Positions 56,358 through 64,000 of a stretch of 64,000 bases of DNA are shown here, one piece after another; within the stretch, counting starts at the first letter, position 1; each line of letters starts with the position of its first letter. The notes below the pieces were generated by a model. It searched no databases and was not told where the DNA came from. It was given only the letters and a program-made list of their open reading frames with translations. This stretch comes from Sinorhizobium sp. 6-70. GTDB lineage: Bacteria > Pseudomonadota > Alphaproteobacteria > Rhizobiales > Rhizobiaceae. Where the stretch lies: positions 124,001 to 188,000 of the forward strand of contig NZ_JASKLS010000007.1 in the NCBI RefSeq assembly GCF_030124375.1, given 5' to 3'. Position numbers and translations under genes: made by a program.

Positions 56358-56489
56358 GCCCCTCTCCTCGGGTTTAACCCGAGGACTAACCCTCTCCCCG
56401 CTCGCGGGGAGAGGGAACTGAAGCGGCGCCGCGAGTCTCCTTCGCCCCGCTTGCGGGGAGAAGGTGGCCGGCAGGCCGGATGAGGGGCA
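56358..56489 (+). repeat. RIME1-type intergenic mosaic element, copy 3
   Basis: Matches the copy at 25408 over most of its length and carries an extra small palindrome (CCTCGGGTTTAACCCGAGG) near its left end. It lies between the convergent transglycosylase and carbonic-anhydrase genes. Confidence 0.82.
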
Positions 56490-56523
56490 GGTTTTTAGCA
56501 GTGCGAACCAATCGCGCCTGTTG

Positions 56524-57171
56524 TTACATGCCCGGTCGGGCAAAATCGCCGGTCTTGGCGTCCATCACCCAAAGCTCGCCGGTCGAGATGTCGAACCAGG
56601 CGCCATGAAGCTGCAGCTTGCCCTTTGCTTCGAGAATCTGGACACAGGGGAAGGTGCGCAGGTTGGCGAGCGAATTGCGGATCGACACCCGTTCGAGAGC
56701 CCGCTGGCGTTCCGCCTGGGTCATATATTCGTTGCTCTGGATCAGTTCGGCGGCCGGCCTCAACAGGTTCATCCAACGCCCGATGAAATCGCCGGGGGAC
56801 AAGGGTTCCGCATCCGGATCGAGCGCCGCCTTGATGCCGCCGCAGCGCCCATGTCCCATGACGACGATGTTGCTGACGCGCAGGGACTGAACCGCGAACT
56901 CGAGCGCGGCGGAGGTCGAGTGATAGTGGCCGTCCGGCTCGTATGGCGGCATCATGTTGGCGACGTTGCGGATGACGAAGAGTTCTCCGGGACCGCTGTC
57001 GAAGATCGTTTCGGGTGCGGCCCGCGAATCGCAACAGGCGATAACCATCGTCTTCGGCTTCTGGCCGCTCTCGGCAAGCGTCTTGTATCGTTGCTGCTGC
57101 TCGTTGAAACGACCGCTCATGAAATTGCGGTAGCCGGTCAGAAGATGTTCCGGAAAACCCTGCATATCCAT
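56524..57171 (-). CDS. Beta-class carbonic anhydrase
   Basis: About 215 residues. The zinc ligands are in CCDSR (Cys and Asp) and HGRCGG (His and Cys), which defines the beta class. It interconverts CO2 and bicarbonate, supplying bicarbonate to carboxylases such as pyruvate carboxylase. I prefer the ATG at 57171 (MDMQGFPEHLL) with GGGG seven bases upstream; an ATG 21 bases earlier would add seven residues. Confidence 0.93.
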   Translation of the reverse strand: MDMQGFPEHLLTGYRNFMSGRFNEQQQRYKTLAESGQKPKTMVIACCDSRAAPETIFDSGPGELFVIRNVANMMPPYEPDGHYHSTSAALEFAVQSLRVSNIVVMGHGRCGGIKAALDPDAEPLSPGDFIGRWMNLLRPAAELIQSNEYMTQAERQRALERVSIRNSLANLRTFPCVQILEAKGKLQLHGAWFDISTGELWVMDAKTGDFARPGM

Positions 57172-57224
57172 CGATAACCCCGCGTCATACACTCATTCAT
57201 TGCTGCATCGCTCCTGCCGCATGG

Positions 57225-57319
57225 TTCCTTAAATCGGAATCGGTTTAAGGGCAAAATCATGCAGCAATCCAAAGTGCTACAGCGACCTTTGCGCGTCCGA
57301 GTAAGACGCGGCGCTGTAG
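57225..57319 (+). repeat. Dispersed structured repeat, copy C
   Basis: Third copy of the family at 1163 and 9496. CCTTAAATCGGAATCGGTTTAAGG is an inverted dyad; the nested hairpin has CTACAGCG/CGCTGTAG outside. It lies between pdxY and the carbonic-anhydrase gene (both minus strand). Confidence 0.75.
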
Positions 57320-57408
57320 GGACCAATGAAGCGCCGAAGTGTTACAGCGAGCGTGTCCCGCCTGAAAGGGCGACGAGCGCTTATGAGCCATTTCTTTTAT
57401 ATCCGCCG

Positions 57409-58290
57409 CTATTTCTTCCGCACCTGGCTCGGATGCAAGAGGCGCCGCATCTGCACCATGGCCATCGGCGTCGCGAGGCTCGAGGCATCCTGCTCGAGCG
57501 TCAGCTCGTCGGCGTCGCGCTTGCGACTGCGGGCAATGATCTCGAACACGCTGGCGGTCGCCATCTGCAGCGCCCGCTCTTCCGGGAGCCCCTGGAGCAG
57601 CCGCGACAGAAACACGGCGGCCAGCAGATCGCCGGTGCCGTTCGGCGGATTGTCGACCAGTCGGTGTTCGGCCAGCAGCGCATGACTGCCGGACAGGTAG
57701 AGATTGCCCGTGCCACCGGTCATCATCGGGACCGCCGAGGTCACCAGCACGCGTGAAGGTCCGAGACCGAGTGCCGCATCGAGGATCGCCGTATTCGTTT
57801 CAAGCGCAGCGCCGGCGAGCCAGGAGAGCTCGAACCGGTTGGGGGTCGCAAGCGTCGCCAGCGGCAGCAGCCGGTCGCGCACCGCGGCCGCGATCTCATC
57901 CGAAACATAAAGGCCGTTGCCGTCGCCGATGACGGGATCGCACGCGTATAGAAGCTCGGGATTGCGCTGGCGCAACGCCGTCACCAGTTGCGCAACACCG
58001 TCGACCTGGCCCGGCGAGCCCAGATAGCCTGACAGAACGGCCCGGACTTCACCAATCCAGCGCGCATTGACGAGATCATCGATGATCGACCGGAAGTCCG
58101 TGTCGGCGATCGTCACCCGTGTCGAGCGACCGTGACCCGGATGCCATGGCAAGATCACCGTCGGCACGGCCCAGACGCGATGCCCGAGCGTCTCCAGCGC
58201 GAAGACCGCGGCCCGGTTGCCGACGGTGCCGCGAACCACATGGCTTGAAATGACGATGACGGCGCCGGGTGCTGCAGGCATTTCGGGCAT
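57409..58290 (-). CDS. pdxY: Pyridoxal kinase
   Basis: 293 residues of the PdxK/PdxY ribokinase-like family. NPPNGTGDLLAAVFLSRLL holds the anion hole and catalytic aspartate, and VISSHVVRGTVGNRAAVFAL at the N-terminus is typical. It phosphorylates pyridoxal in vitamin B6 salvage, making the PLP used by the aminotransferases here. The ATG at 58290 (MPEMPAAPGAV) is chosen; the longer frame adds 16 atypical residues. Confidence 0.9.
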   Translation of the reverse strand: MPEMPAAPGAVIVISSHVVRGTVGNRAAVFALETLGHRVWAVPTVILPWHPGHGRSTRVTIADTDFRSIIDDLVNARWIGEVRAVLSGYLGSPGQVDGVAQLVTALRQRNPELLYACDPVIGDGNGLYVSDEIAAAVRDRLLPLATLATPNRFELSWLAGAALETNTAILDAALGLGPSRVLVTSAVPMMTGGTGNLYLSGSHALLAEHRLVDNPPNGTGDLLAAVFLSRLLQGLPEERALQMATASVFEIIARSRKRDADELTLEQDASSLATPMAMVQMRRLLHPSQVRKK

Positions 58291-58485
58291 CGGGCAATTC
58301 CATTTCTTCGAATCGAAGTGTGATCGCCCGACTGTCACGGGCCTGTCAACAGGGCGTGTCAGACGGGGCCGAAACAGCTCTCCGGCGTTTTCGTTCGTTT
58401 CTACGGTTTTTCGAGCAATTTTTGCAAAATCGCCTTCGATTTAAATGGATTTATGTCGAAATCGCGTGAATTTCTCCAAAGTATG

Positions 58486-58508
58486 GCTCGATTTTGCCGA
58501 AATCGAGC
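58486..58508. promoter_or_regulatory. Perfect 9-bp dyad upstream of glutamate dehydrogenase gene
   Basis: GCTCGATTT/AAATCGAGC with a 5-base loop, 65 bases before the glutamate dehydrogenase start, in an AT-rich 280-base divergent region. It may be an operator or leader hairpin. There is no T run after it. Confidence 0.45.
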
Positions 58509-58572
58509 ATAAAACAATCGCCATTGGCCATGGTTCTGATAGGCTCGTCTATCACGAATGGGGAGAGAGTTC

Positions 58573-61500
58573 ATGGGCGTGAAATACAATCCGAAACGGG
58601 ACAGGCACATCGACGCGGCCAAGGCGGCTGCAAGCAAGATCGGCGCCGAGGCGCTGGCGCCCGAAATCCTTTTCGGCGGGGCAAGCAACGACGACCTCGA
58701 TCTCTACACCGCCGACATGCTGGCGCTGACCGCCGCGCATGCGCGCAAGGAACTGGCGCGCTGGGACGGCGGCAAGCCGCAGGTTTCGGTCGAAACCGTA
58801 CCGGGGGTCGCGCCGGGTGGCACCGATGTCTCGATCATCGCCGTCACCGAACGCAACATGCCATTCCTCTATGACTCGGTCATGGGCGAGGTGACGAGCA
58901 CCCACCGCGACATCCACCTCGCGATCCATCCCATTCTGGTCATGGAACCGGGCAAACCCATCAAGCCGTTCGATCCGGACGAGGAAAGCGACCCGGCGCA
59001 CCGGGTGAGCCACATCCAGATCCACTTGAACAAGCTCGCGCCGCTCGAAGCGCGTTCGCTGAGCAAGCGCATTGCCGAGGTTCTGGAGCAGGTCCATCAG
59101 GCCGTCCACGACTGGCCGGCGATGACGGCATTGCTCAATCAGGCGATGCAGGAACTGGAAGACTACAATGCGTCGCGCAAGAAGAGTGATCGCGACGAGG
59201 CGCTCGCTTTCCTTCGCTGGCTAAGGGACAACAATTTCACCTTCCTCGGCATGCGGGAATACACCTATTCCGGCAAGGGCGAGAAGGCGAAGGTCGAACG
59301 CGGCAAGGGCAGGGGCCTCGGCCTTCTCTCCAACCCCGACGTCCGCGTGCTGCGCCAAGGCAAGGACGCCGTGCTGACGACGCCGGAAATCCTCGCCTTC
59401 CTCGAGGGGCCTGAGTTCCTGATCGTCACCAAGGCCAATGTGAAATCCGTCGTCCACCGCCGTGCCTATATGGACTACATCGGCATCAAGCGCTTTGACG
59501 CATCCGGCAACGTGGTCGGTGAGCTGCGCATTGTCGGCCTCTTCACGTCGACGGCCTATACCCGCCAGGCTTCGGAAATACCGTTGCTCAGGCACAAGAT
59601 CGAAAAGATCATCGACTATTTCGGCTACGATCCCCAGAGCCATTCCGGCAAGATGCTGGCAAACACGTTGGAATCCTATCCGCGCGACGACCTCTTCCAG
59701 ATCGACGTCGGGCTGCTCGCCGCCTTCTGCGAGCAGATCAACGAACTGAGCGACCGGCCGCGCATCAGGGTGTTGCCGCGCATCGACCATTTCGACCGCT
59801 TCGTCTCGATCCTCGTCTTCGTGCCACGCGAGCAATACGACTCGGACGTGCGCGAGAAGATCGGCAACTACCTGAAGACCGCCTATGACGGCCGCGTTTC
59901 CGCCTATTACCCGGCCTTCCCCGAAGGCGGGCTGGCGCGGGTCCATTTCATCATTGGCCGCTACGCCGGCAAGACTCCGCGCGTTCCGCAGGCCAAGCTC
60001 GAGGAGGCAGTTCGCAGCATCGTCACCCGCTGGACCGATCGCTTCAACCTGCTTGCCCGCAAGGACGGCGTCGAGATCTCGGTTGGCGAAGCCTATCAGG
60101 CGGCCTTCACGCCGGCGGAGGCCTATGACGACCTTCACGACATCGCTGCCTGCAAGGCCGACGACCCGATCCGCATCTCGTTCTATCATAAGCAGAAAGA
60201 GCGGCCGGACACGCTGGAGCTCAAGATCTTTCACGCGGAAGATCCGGTTTCGCTCTCGCGGCGCGTGCCGCTCCTCGAAAATCTCGGCTTCCGCGTCATC
60301 AGCGAGCAGACCTATGACATCGGCGTCAGTTCGCATACGGAAGAACAACGGCACGTCGTGCTGCACGACATGGAGCTCGTTCACCGAGACGGACATGCGC
60401 TCAATCTCGCCAAGACAGGTCCGGCGCTCGAAGAGGCGTTCCTCGCCGCCTGGAACGGCACGACCGAGGACGACACCTTCAACCGTCTGATCTTGCTTGC
60501 GGGCCTCACCGCGCGCGAAGTCACGGTGCTGCGCGCCTATGCGCGCTATCTGCGCCAGGCGGGCATCACCTATTCGCAGGGCTATATCGCCGATACGCTG
60601 AACAAATATCCGGCGATTGCCGCCGACATCTTCCGGCTGTTTGCGACGCGCATGGATCCGAAGACCGAGGTGAAGGCGCGCACGAAGAAGAGCAATGCCT
60701 TGCTCTCGGCGATCGAGGAAGCGCTCTCGGCGGTGCCGAGCCTCGACGAGGACCAGATCCTGCGCCGCTACGTCAACGTGATCCAGTCGACGCTCCGGAC
60801 CAACTATTTCCAGAGGGATGCGGACGGCAAGCCTCGCGCGGTCCTTGCCTTCAAACTCGACCCGAAGCAGCTCGACGGCCTGCCGGAGCCCCGGCCCTTC
60901 CGCGAGATCTTCGTCTATGGCACCGAGGTCGAAGGCGTGCACCTGCGCTTCGGCAAGGTGGCGCGCGGCGGCCTTCGCTGGTCCGACCGGGCGCAGGACT
61001 ACCGCACCGAGGTGCTTGGCCTCGTCAAGGCACAGCAGGTGAAGAATGCCGTCATCGTCCCGGTCGGCGCCAAGGGCGGCTTCTACCCGAAGCAGCTGCC
61101 GATCGGCGGAACGCGCGATGAAATTTTCAAGGCCGGCACGGAGGCCTACAAGACCTATATCCGCACGCTGCTGTCGGTGACCGACAACATCGTCGGCCAG
61201 GATGTCGTGCCGCCGGCCGATACGCTGAGGCTCGACGGCGACGACCCCTATTTCGTGGTCGCGGCCGACAAGGGTACCGCCACCTTCTCCGACACCGCCA
61301 ACGGGCTTGCGCAGGAAGCGGACTTCTGGCTCGACGACGCTTTTGCCTCCGGCGGCTCGGCGGGTTACGACCACAAGAAGATGGGCATCACCGCCCGCGG
61401 CGCCTGGGAAACCGTCAAGCGTCATTTCCGCGAAATGGACATCGACATCCAGACGACGCCCTTCACCGTCGCCGGCGTCGGCGACATGTCCGGCGACGTT

Positions 61501-63360
61501 TTCGGCAACGGCATGCTGCTTTCGGAGAAGATCCGGCTGATCGCCGCCTTCGACCATCGCGACATCTTCATCGATCCGAATCCGGATACCGATCTTTCCT
61601 TCGCCGAACGCAAGCGCATGTTCGCGCTTCCGCGCTCGAGCTGGCAGGATTACGACCGCAAGACGCTGTCGCAGGGCGCGATGATCATTTCGCGGGCCGA
61701 GAAGTCCGTGACGCTGACGCCGGAAGCGGTGGCGGCAATCGGCATCGACAAGCAGAAGGCGACTCCCTTCGAGATCATGAATGCCATCCTCAAGAGCCAG
61801 GTCGACCTGCTCTGGTTCGGCGGCATCGGCACCTATGTGCGCGGCAGCAATGAAACGGACGCCGAGGTCGGTGACCGCGCCAACGACGCGATCCGCGTCG
61901 CGGCGGAAGAGGTGCGTGCCCGCGTGATCGGTGAAGGCGCCAATCTCGGTGTCACCCAGAAGGGCCGCATCGGCTTCTCGCTCGCCGGCGGGCGCTGCAA
62001 TTCCGACGCGATCGACAATTCGGCCGGCGTCAATTCCTCCGACGTCGAGGTCAACATCAAGATCGCGCTGGCCTCGGCCATGCGGGACGGTCGGCTGACG
62101 CGGCCGAAGCGCAACACGCTCCTGGCGTCGATGACCGACGAGGTGGGCCATCTGGTCTTACGCAACAACTACCAGCAATCGCTGGCGATCTCGCTCACCG
62201 AAATGCAGGGCCTCGCAAACCGTACGTCGCTGGCACGGCTGATGGCGCGGCTCGAGGCCGACGGCCACCTCAACCGCAAGGTCGAGACCCTGCCGACGGA
62301 ACTCGCCATGAGCGAGCGTTACCAGGCGGGCAAGCCGCTGACGCGCCCCGAGATCGGCGTGCTGCTCTCCTATGCGAAGCTGGTGCTGTTCGAGGAACTG
62401 ATCGTCGGCGATCTGCCGGACGATCCCTATTTCACCGCGACGCTCGAGCGCTATTTCCCGGCAAAGATGCGCAAGACCTATGCCGGAGACATCCGCGGAC
62501 ACCGGCTGCGCCGCGAGATCATCGCGACGGTCCTCGGCAACGAAACGATCAACCGCGGCGGTCCCGCCTTCGTTTCGACGCTCACCGATTCGACCGGCTT
62601 TCTTTCCGGCGACGTCGTCAAGGCGGCCGTACTGGCGCTCGACGGCTTCGAGCTGCAGCGGATTTACGGAGAGATCGACGCGCTCGACAATAAGGTCGGT
62701 GGCCGCGTTCAGAATGCGCTCTACCAGGAAGTGGGCCGCATCTTCGCCCTCGTCACCGAGAAGGCGTTGCGCACGGGCGCCGCAAGGGGACCGGTATCCG
62801 ATGCGGTTTCGCGTCTGCGTGACGGCTTGCAGAAGCTGCGCGGCACGATGCGCACTGCGATTTCCGGAGAAAGCGCCGAAGAAGCGCGATTGAAGGCCGC
62901 GACCTTCATCGAAAGCGGCGTACCGGCAAAGCTTGCGGAGGAAATCGCCGAGCTGTCGCTGATGACCCTCGTGCCGGAGATCATGCAAATCTCCACCGAA
63001 ACGAAGGAAACGCTGAGCCGCACGGCGCAGGGCTATTTCACCGTGACGGGGAACCTCAGGATCAACCGGCTGCTCGCCGCCGCCGACCGCGTTCCCGCCA
63101 CCGAGCAGTTCGAGGCCATGGCGCTCTCGCGCGCCGTCGCCGATATCGGCGCGGCACGGCGGGATATCACGGTGGCAGCCCTCGTCGAGCAGAAGGGCGA
63201 ACGCAATCCAGTGCTTGCCTGGCAGGACAACGATCGCGAACGCGTCTCGCGCGTCGACGACCAGTTGAAGCTGCTCACCGAGAAGGGCGAGACGACACTC
63301 GCCAAGATCACGGTAGCGGCTGGCCTGCTCAACGACCTTGCACGCGCCAAGGCGAAATGA
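58573..63360 (+). CDS. Large NAD-dependent glutamate dehydrogenase (L-GDH, about 180 kDa)
   Basis: 1,595 residues. It deaminates glutamate to 2-oxoglutarate and ammonium with NAD. The long N-terminal part (about 1-700) holds ACT-like regulatory regions seen in the 180-kDa class; the catalytic part includes NAVIVPVGAKGGFYPKQLP near residue 834 with the substrate-binding lysine, and RFGKVARGGLRWSDRAQDYR before it. ATG at 58573 with GGGGAGAGAG upstream is chosen over one 15 bases earlier. It stands alone with a dyad upstream and a hairpin after. It completes amino-acid breakdown after transamination. Confidence 0.95.
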   Translation: MGVKYNPKRDRHIDAAKAAASKIGAEALAPEILFGGASNDDLDLYTADMLALTAAHARKELARWDGGKPQVSVETVPGVAPGGTDVSIIAVTERNMPFLYDSVMGEVTSTHRDIHLAIHPILVMEPGKPIKPFDPDEESDPAHRVSHIQIHLNKLAPLEARSLSKRIAEVLEQVHQAVHDWPAMTALLNQAMQELEDYNASRKKSDRDEALAFLRWLRDNNFTFLGMREYTYSGKGEKAKVERGKGRGLGLLSNPDVRVLRQGKDAVLTTPEILAFLEGPEFLIVTKANVKSVVHRRAYMDYIGIKRFDASGNVVGELRIVGLFTSTAYTRQASEIPLLRHKIEKIIDYFGYDPQSHSGKMLANTLESYPRDDLFQIDVGLLAAFCEQINELSDRPRIRVLPRIDHFDRFVSILVFVPREQYDSDVREKIGNYLKTAYDGRVSAYYPAFPEGGLARVHFIIGRYAGKTPRVPQAKLEEAVRSIVTRWTDRFNLLARKDGVEISVGEAYQAAFTPAEAYDDLHDIAACKADDPIRISFYHKQKERPDTLELKIFHAEDPVSLSRRVPLLENLGFRVISEQTYDIGVSSHTEEQRHVVLHDMELVHRDGHALNLAKTGPALEEAFLAAWNGTTEDDTFNRLILLAGLTAREVTVLRAYARYLRQAGITYSQGYIADTLNKYPAIAADIFRLFATRMDPKTEVKARTKKSNALLSAIEEALSAVPSLDEDQILRRYVNVIQSTLRTNYFQRDADGKPRAVLAFKLDPKQLDGLPEPRPFREIFVYGTEVEGVHLRFGKVARGGLRWSDRAQDYRTEVLGLVKAQQVKNAVIVPVGAKGGFYPKQLPIGGTRDEIFKAGTEAYKTYIRTLLSVTDNIVGQDVVPPADTLRLDGDDPYFVVAADKGTATFSDTANGLAQEADFWLDDAFASGGSAGYDHKKMGITARGAWETVKRHFREMDIDIQTTPFTVAGVGDMSGDVFGNGMLLSEKIRLIAAFDHRDIFIDPNPDTDLSFAERKRMFALPRSSWQDYDRKTLSQGAMIISRAEKSVTLTPEAVAAIGIDKQKATPFEIMNAILKSQVDLLWFGGIGTYVRGSNETDAEVGDRANDAIRVAAEEVRARVIGEGANLGVTQKGRIGFSLAGGRCNSDAIDNSAGVNSSDVEVNIKIALASAMRDGRLTRPKRNTLLASMTDEVGHLVLRNNYQQSLAISLTEMQGLANRTSLARLMARLEADGHLNRKVETLPTELAMSERYQAGKPLTRPEIGVLLSYAKLVLFEELIVGDLPDDPYFTATLERYFPAKMRKTYAGDIRGHRLRREIIATVLGNETINRGGPAFVSTLTDSTGFLSGDVVKAAVLALDGFELQRIYGEIDALDNKVGGRVQNALYQEVGRIFALVTEKALRTGAARGPVSDAVSRLRDGLQKLRGTMRTAISGESAEEARLKAATFIESGVPAKLAEEIAELSLMTLVPEIMQISTETKETLSRTAQGYFTVTGNLRINRLLAAADRVPATEQFEAMALSRAVADIGAARRDITVAALVEQKGERNPVLAWQDNDRERVSRVDDQLKLLTEKGETTLAKITVAAGLLNDLARAKAK

Positions 63361-63362
63361 CA

Positions 63363-63393
63363 CAGTCCGTCCGGGCAAAGGGCCCGGAGGACT
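63363..63393 (+). terminator. Terminator-like hairpin after glutamate dehydrogenase gene
   Basis: CAGTCC-GTCCGGGC pairs with GCCCGGA-GGACTG around an AAAG loop, starting two bases after the stop. No strong T run follows. Confidence 0.5.
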
Positions 63394-63428
63394 GATTCCG
63401 CTCCGGGTTTAGTCGCGATTTCAACGCG

Positions 63429-63465
63429 TTATCGCCCTCGCCGAAATCGGTCGGCGGGGGCGATA
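63429..63465 (+). promoter_or_regulatory. Long leader hairpin before the MFS gene
   Basis: TTATCGCCC pairs with GGGCGATAA and CGCCGA with TCGGCG (one T-G mismatch between), about 16 bp, ending seven bases before the ribosome site AGGAGG. It could block or expose translation start. Confidence 0.5.
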
Positions 63466-63482
63466 AAATCCAGGAGGGGAGA

Positions 63483-64000
63483 TTGGACGTTACGGCCGAA
63501 GCGAGAGAGCAGCCCAGAGCGTCGCGCCTCGGCATCATCGGCTGGATGCTGTTCGACTGGGCCGCGCAGCCTTTTTTCACCGTCATCACCACTTTCATCT
63601 TCGCGCCCTATTTCGTTTCGCGGCTCACGGCCGACCATGTGCAGGGGCAGGCAATCTGGGGCTATACGCTCACTGTCTCGGGCATCATCATCGCGGTTCT
63701 TTCGCCCGTGCTCGGCGCGATCGCCGACGCGACGGGACCGCGCAAGCCCTGGATCGGCTTCTTCGCCGTCATCAAGATCGTCTCGCTCGCCATGTTGTGG
63801 TTCGCCGCACCGGGCTCGCCCATCCTCTATCCCGCGATTTGCCTCGCCCTGGCGACCGTTGCCGCCGAATTTTCCATCGTCTTCAATGATTCGATGATGA
63901 CGCGCCTGGTGAGCGAGAAGGAAGTCGGCCGCATCTCGAACATTGCCTGGGGCCTCGGCTATCTCGGCGGCATGATCGTCCTGATCGCGGTGGTTGCGCT
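63483..64000 (+). CDS. MFS transporter, UMF1 (Atg22-like) family, N-terminal part
   Basis: Open to the window end (172 complete codons). A TTG at 63483 lies five bases after AGGAGG and reads MDVTAEAREQPRASRLGIIG; the first in-frame ATG is 64 bases later inside a conserved segment, so TTG is the likely start. Segment 1 is GIIGWMLFDWAAQPFFTVI, and loop 2-3 has GAIADATGPRKPWI, matching UMF1-type facilitators. The substrate is unknown. The gene follows glutamate dehydrogenase by 122 bases. Confidence 0.85.
   Translation, partial: MDVTAEAREQPRASRLGIIGWMLFDWAAQPFFTVITTFIFAPYFVSRLTADHVQGQAIWGYTLTVSGIIIAVLSPVLGAIADATGPRKPWIGFFAVIKIVSLAMLWFAAPGSPILYPAICLALATVAAEFSIVFNDSMMTRLVSEKEVGRISNIAWGLGYLGGMIVLIAVVA

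Noticed and set aside
59221..62151. 976-codon frame opposite the glutamate dehydrogenase gene
   Set aside because: Shadow frame; no domain, no ribosome site, and the plus-strand gene is complete.

Overview
This 64 kb window is a gene-dense, high-GC alphaproteobacterial chromosome segment. It is almost certainly from Sinorhizobium/Ensifer. I recognise pyc, an intact expR, ndvA, ndvB, aatB, leuB and asd in the order I recall from the S. meliloti chromosome, and the spaces between genes carry the palindromic intergenic repeats (RIME1 and others) typical of rhizobia. There are no rRNA or tRNA genes, insertion sequences, CRISPR arrays or phage genes that I can see.

Layout. 1-922: end of an amino-acid ABC transporter (permease tail, ATPase). 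1336-4794: pyruvate carboxylase, on the minus strand. 4976-5716: LuxR-type quorum-sensing regulator ExpR, uninterrupted. 6105-18288: cyclic beta-1,2-glucan locus, with exporter NdvA, an OpgC-like membrane succinyltransferase and the giant synthase NdvB. 18644-25376: a lysine/2-aminoadipate catabolic set (LysR regulator, 2-oxoadipate dioxygenase/decarboxylase HglS, D-2-hydroxyglutarate dehydrogenase, aminoadipate-semialdehyde dehydrogenase, aminotransferase AatB). 25547-27578: XRE-cupin regulator divergent from an omega-aminotransferase.

27687-46560 is an accessory catabolic region run by two LacI-family regulators. The first part has glycerate kinase, a Dabb protein and a GMC oxidoreductase; then an SDR, a second GMC oxidoreductase and a complete GtsA-like sugar ABC transporter, facing the first LacI gene. 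The second part is a tightly overlapping operon (LacI, Gfo/Idh/MocA oxidoreductase, CoA-transferase, enoyl-CoA hydratase, aldehyde dehydrogenase) divergent from a DUF993 aldolase-like gene. Near-identical palindromes (consensus ATTTGGAACGTTCCAAAT) flank the second LacI promoter region and reappear before the first GMC gene, which suggests one regulon for a pathway I cannot name. A related but distinct palindrome (ATTTAAAACGTT core) sits beside the first LacI and the sugar-binding protein.

46557-64000 is mostly housekeeping: M3 oligopeptidase, LysE exporter, leuB, PAP2 phosphatase, an MHS-family transporter with an unusually large periplasmic insert, asd, a lytic transglycosylase, beta-carbonic anhydrase, pyridoxal kinase, the large 1,595-residue NAD-glutamate dehydrogenase, and the start of a UMF1-type MFS transporter cut by the window edge.

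The most promising leads are the LacI/DUF993 regulon, the linked lysine-degradation genes, the transporter insert, and the three-copy structured repeat family. Large open frames antiparallel to ndvB, pyc, ndvA and the glutamate dehydrogenase gene are high-GC shadows and are left out.
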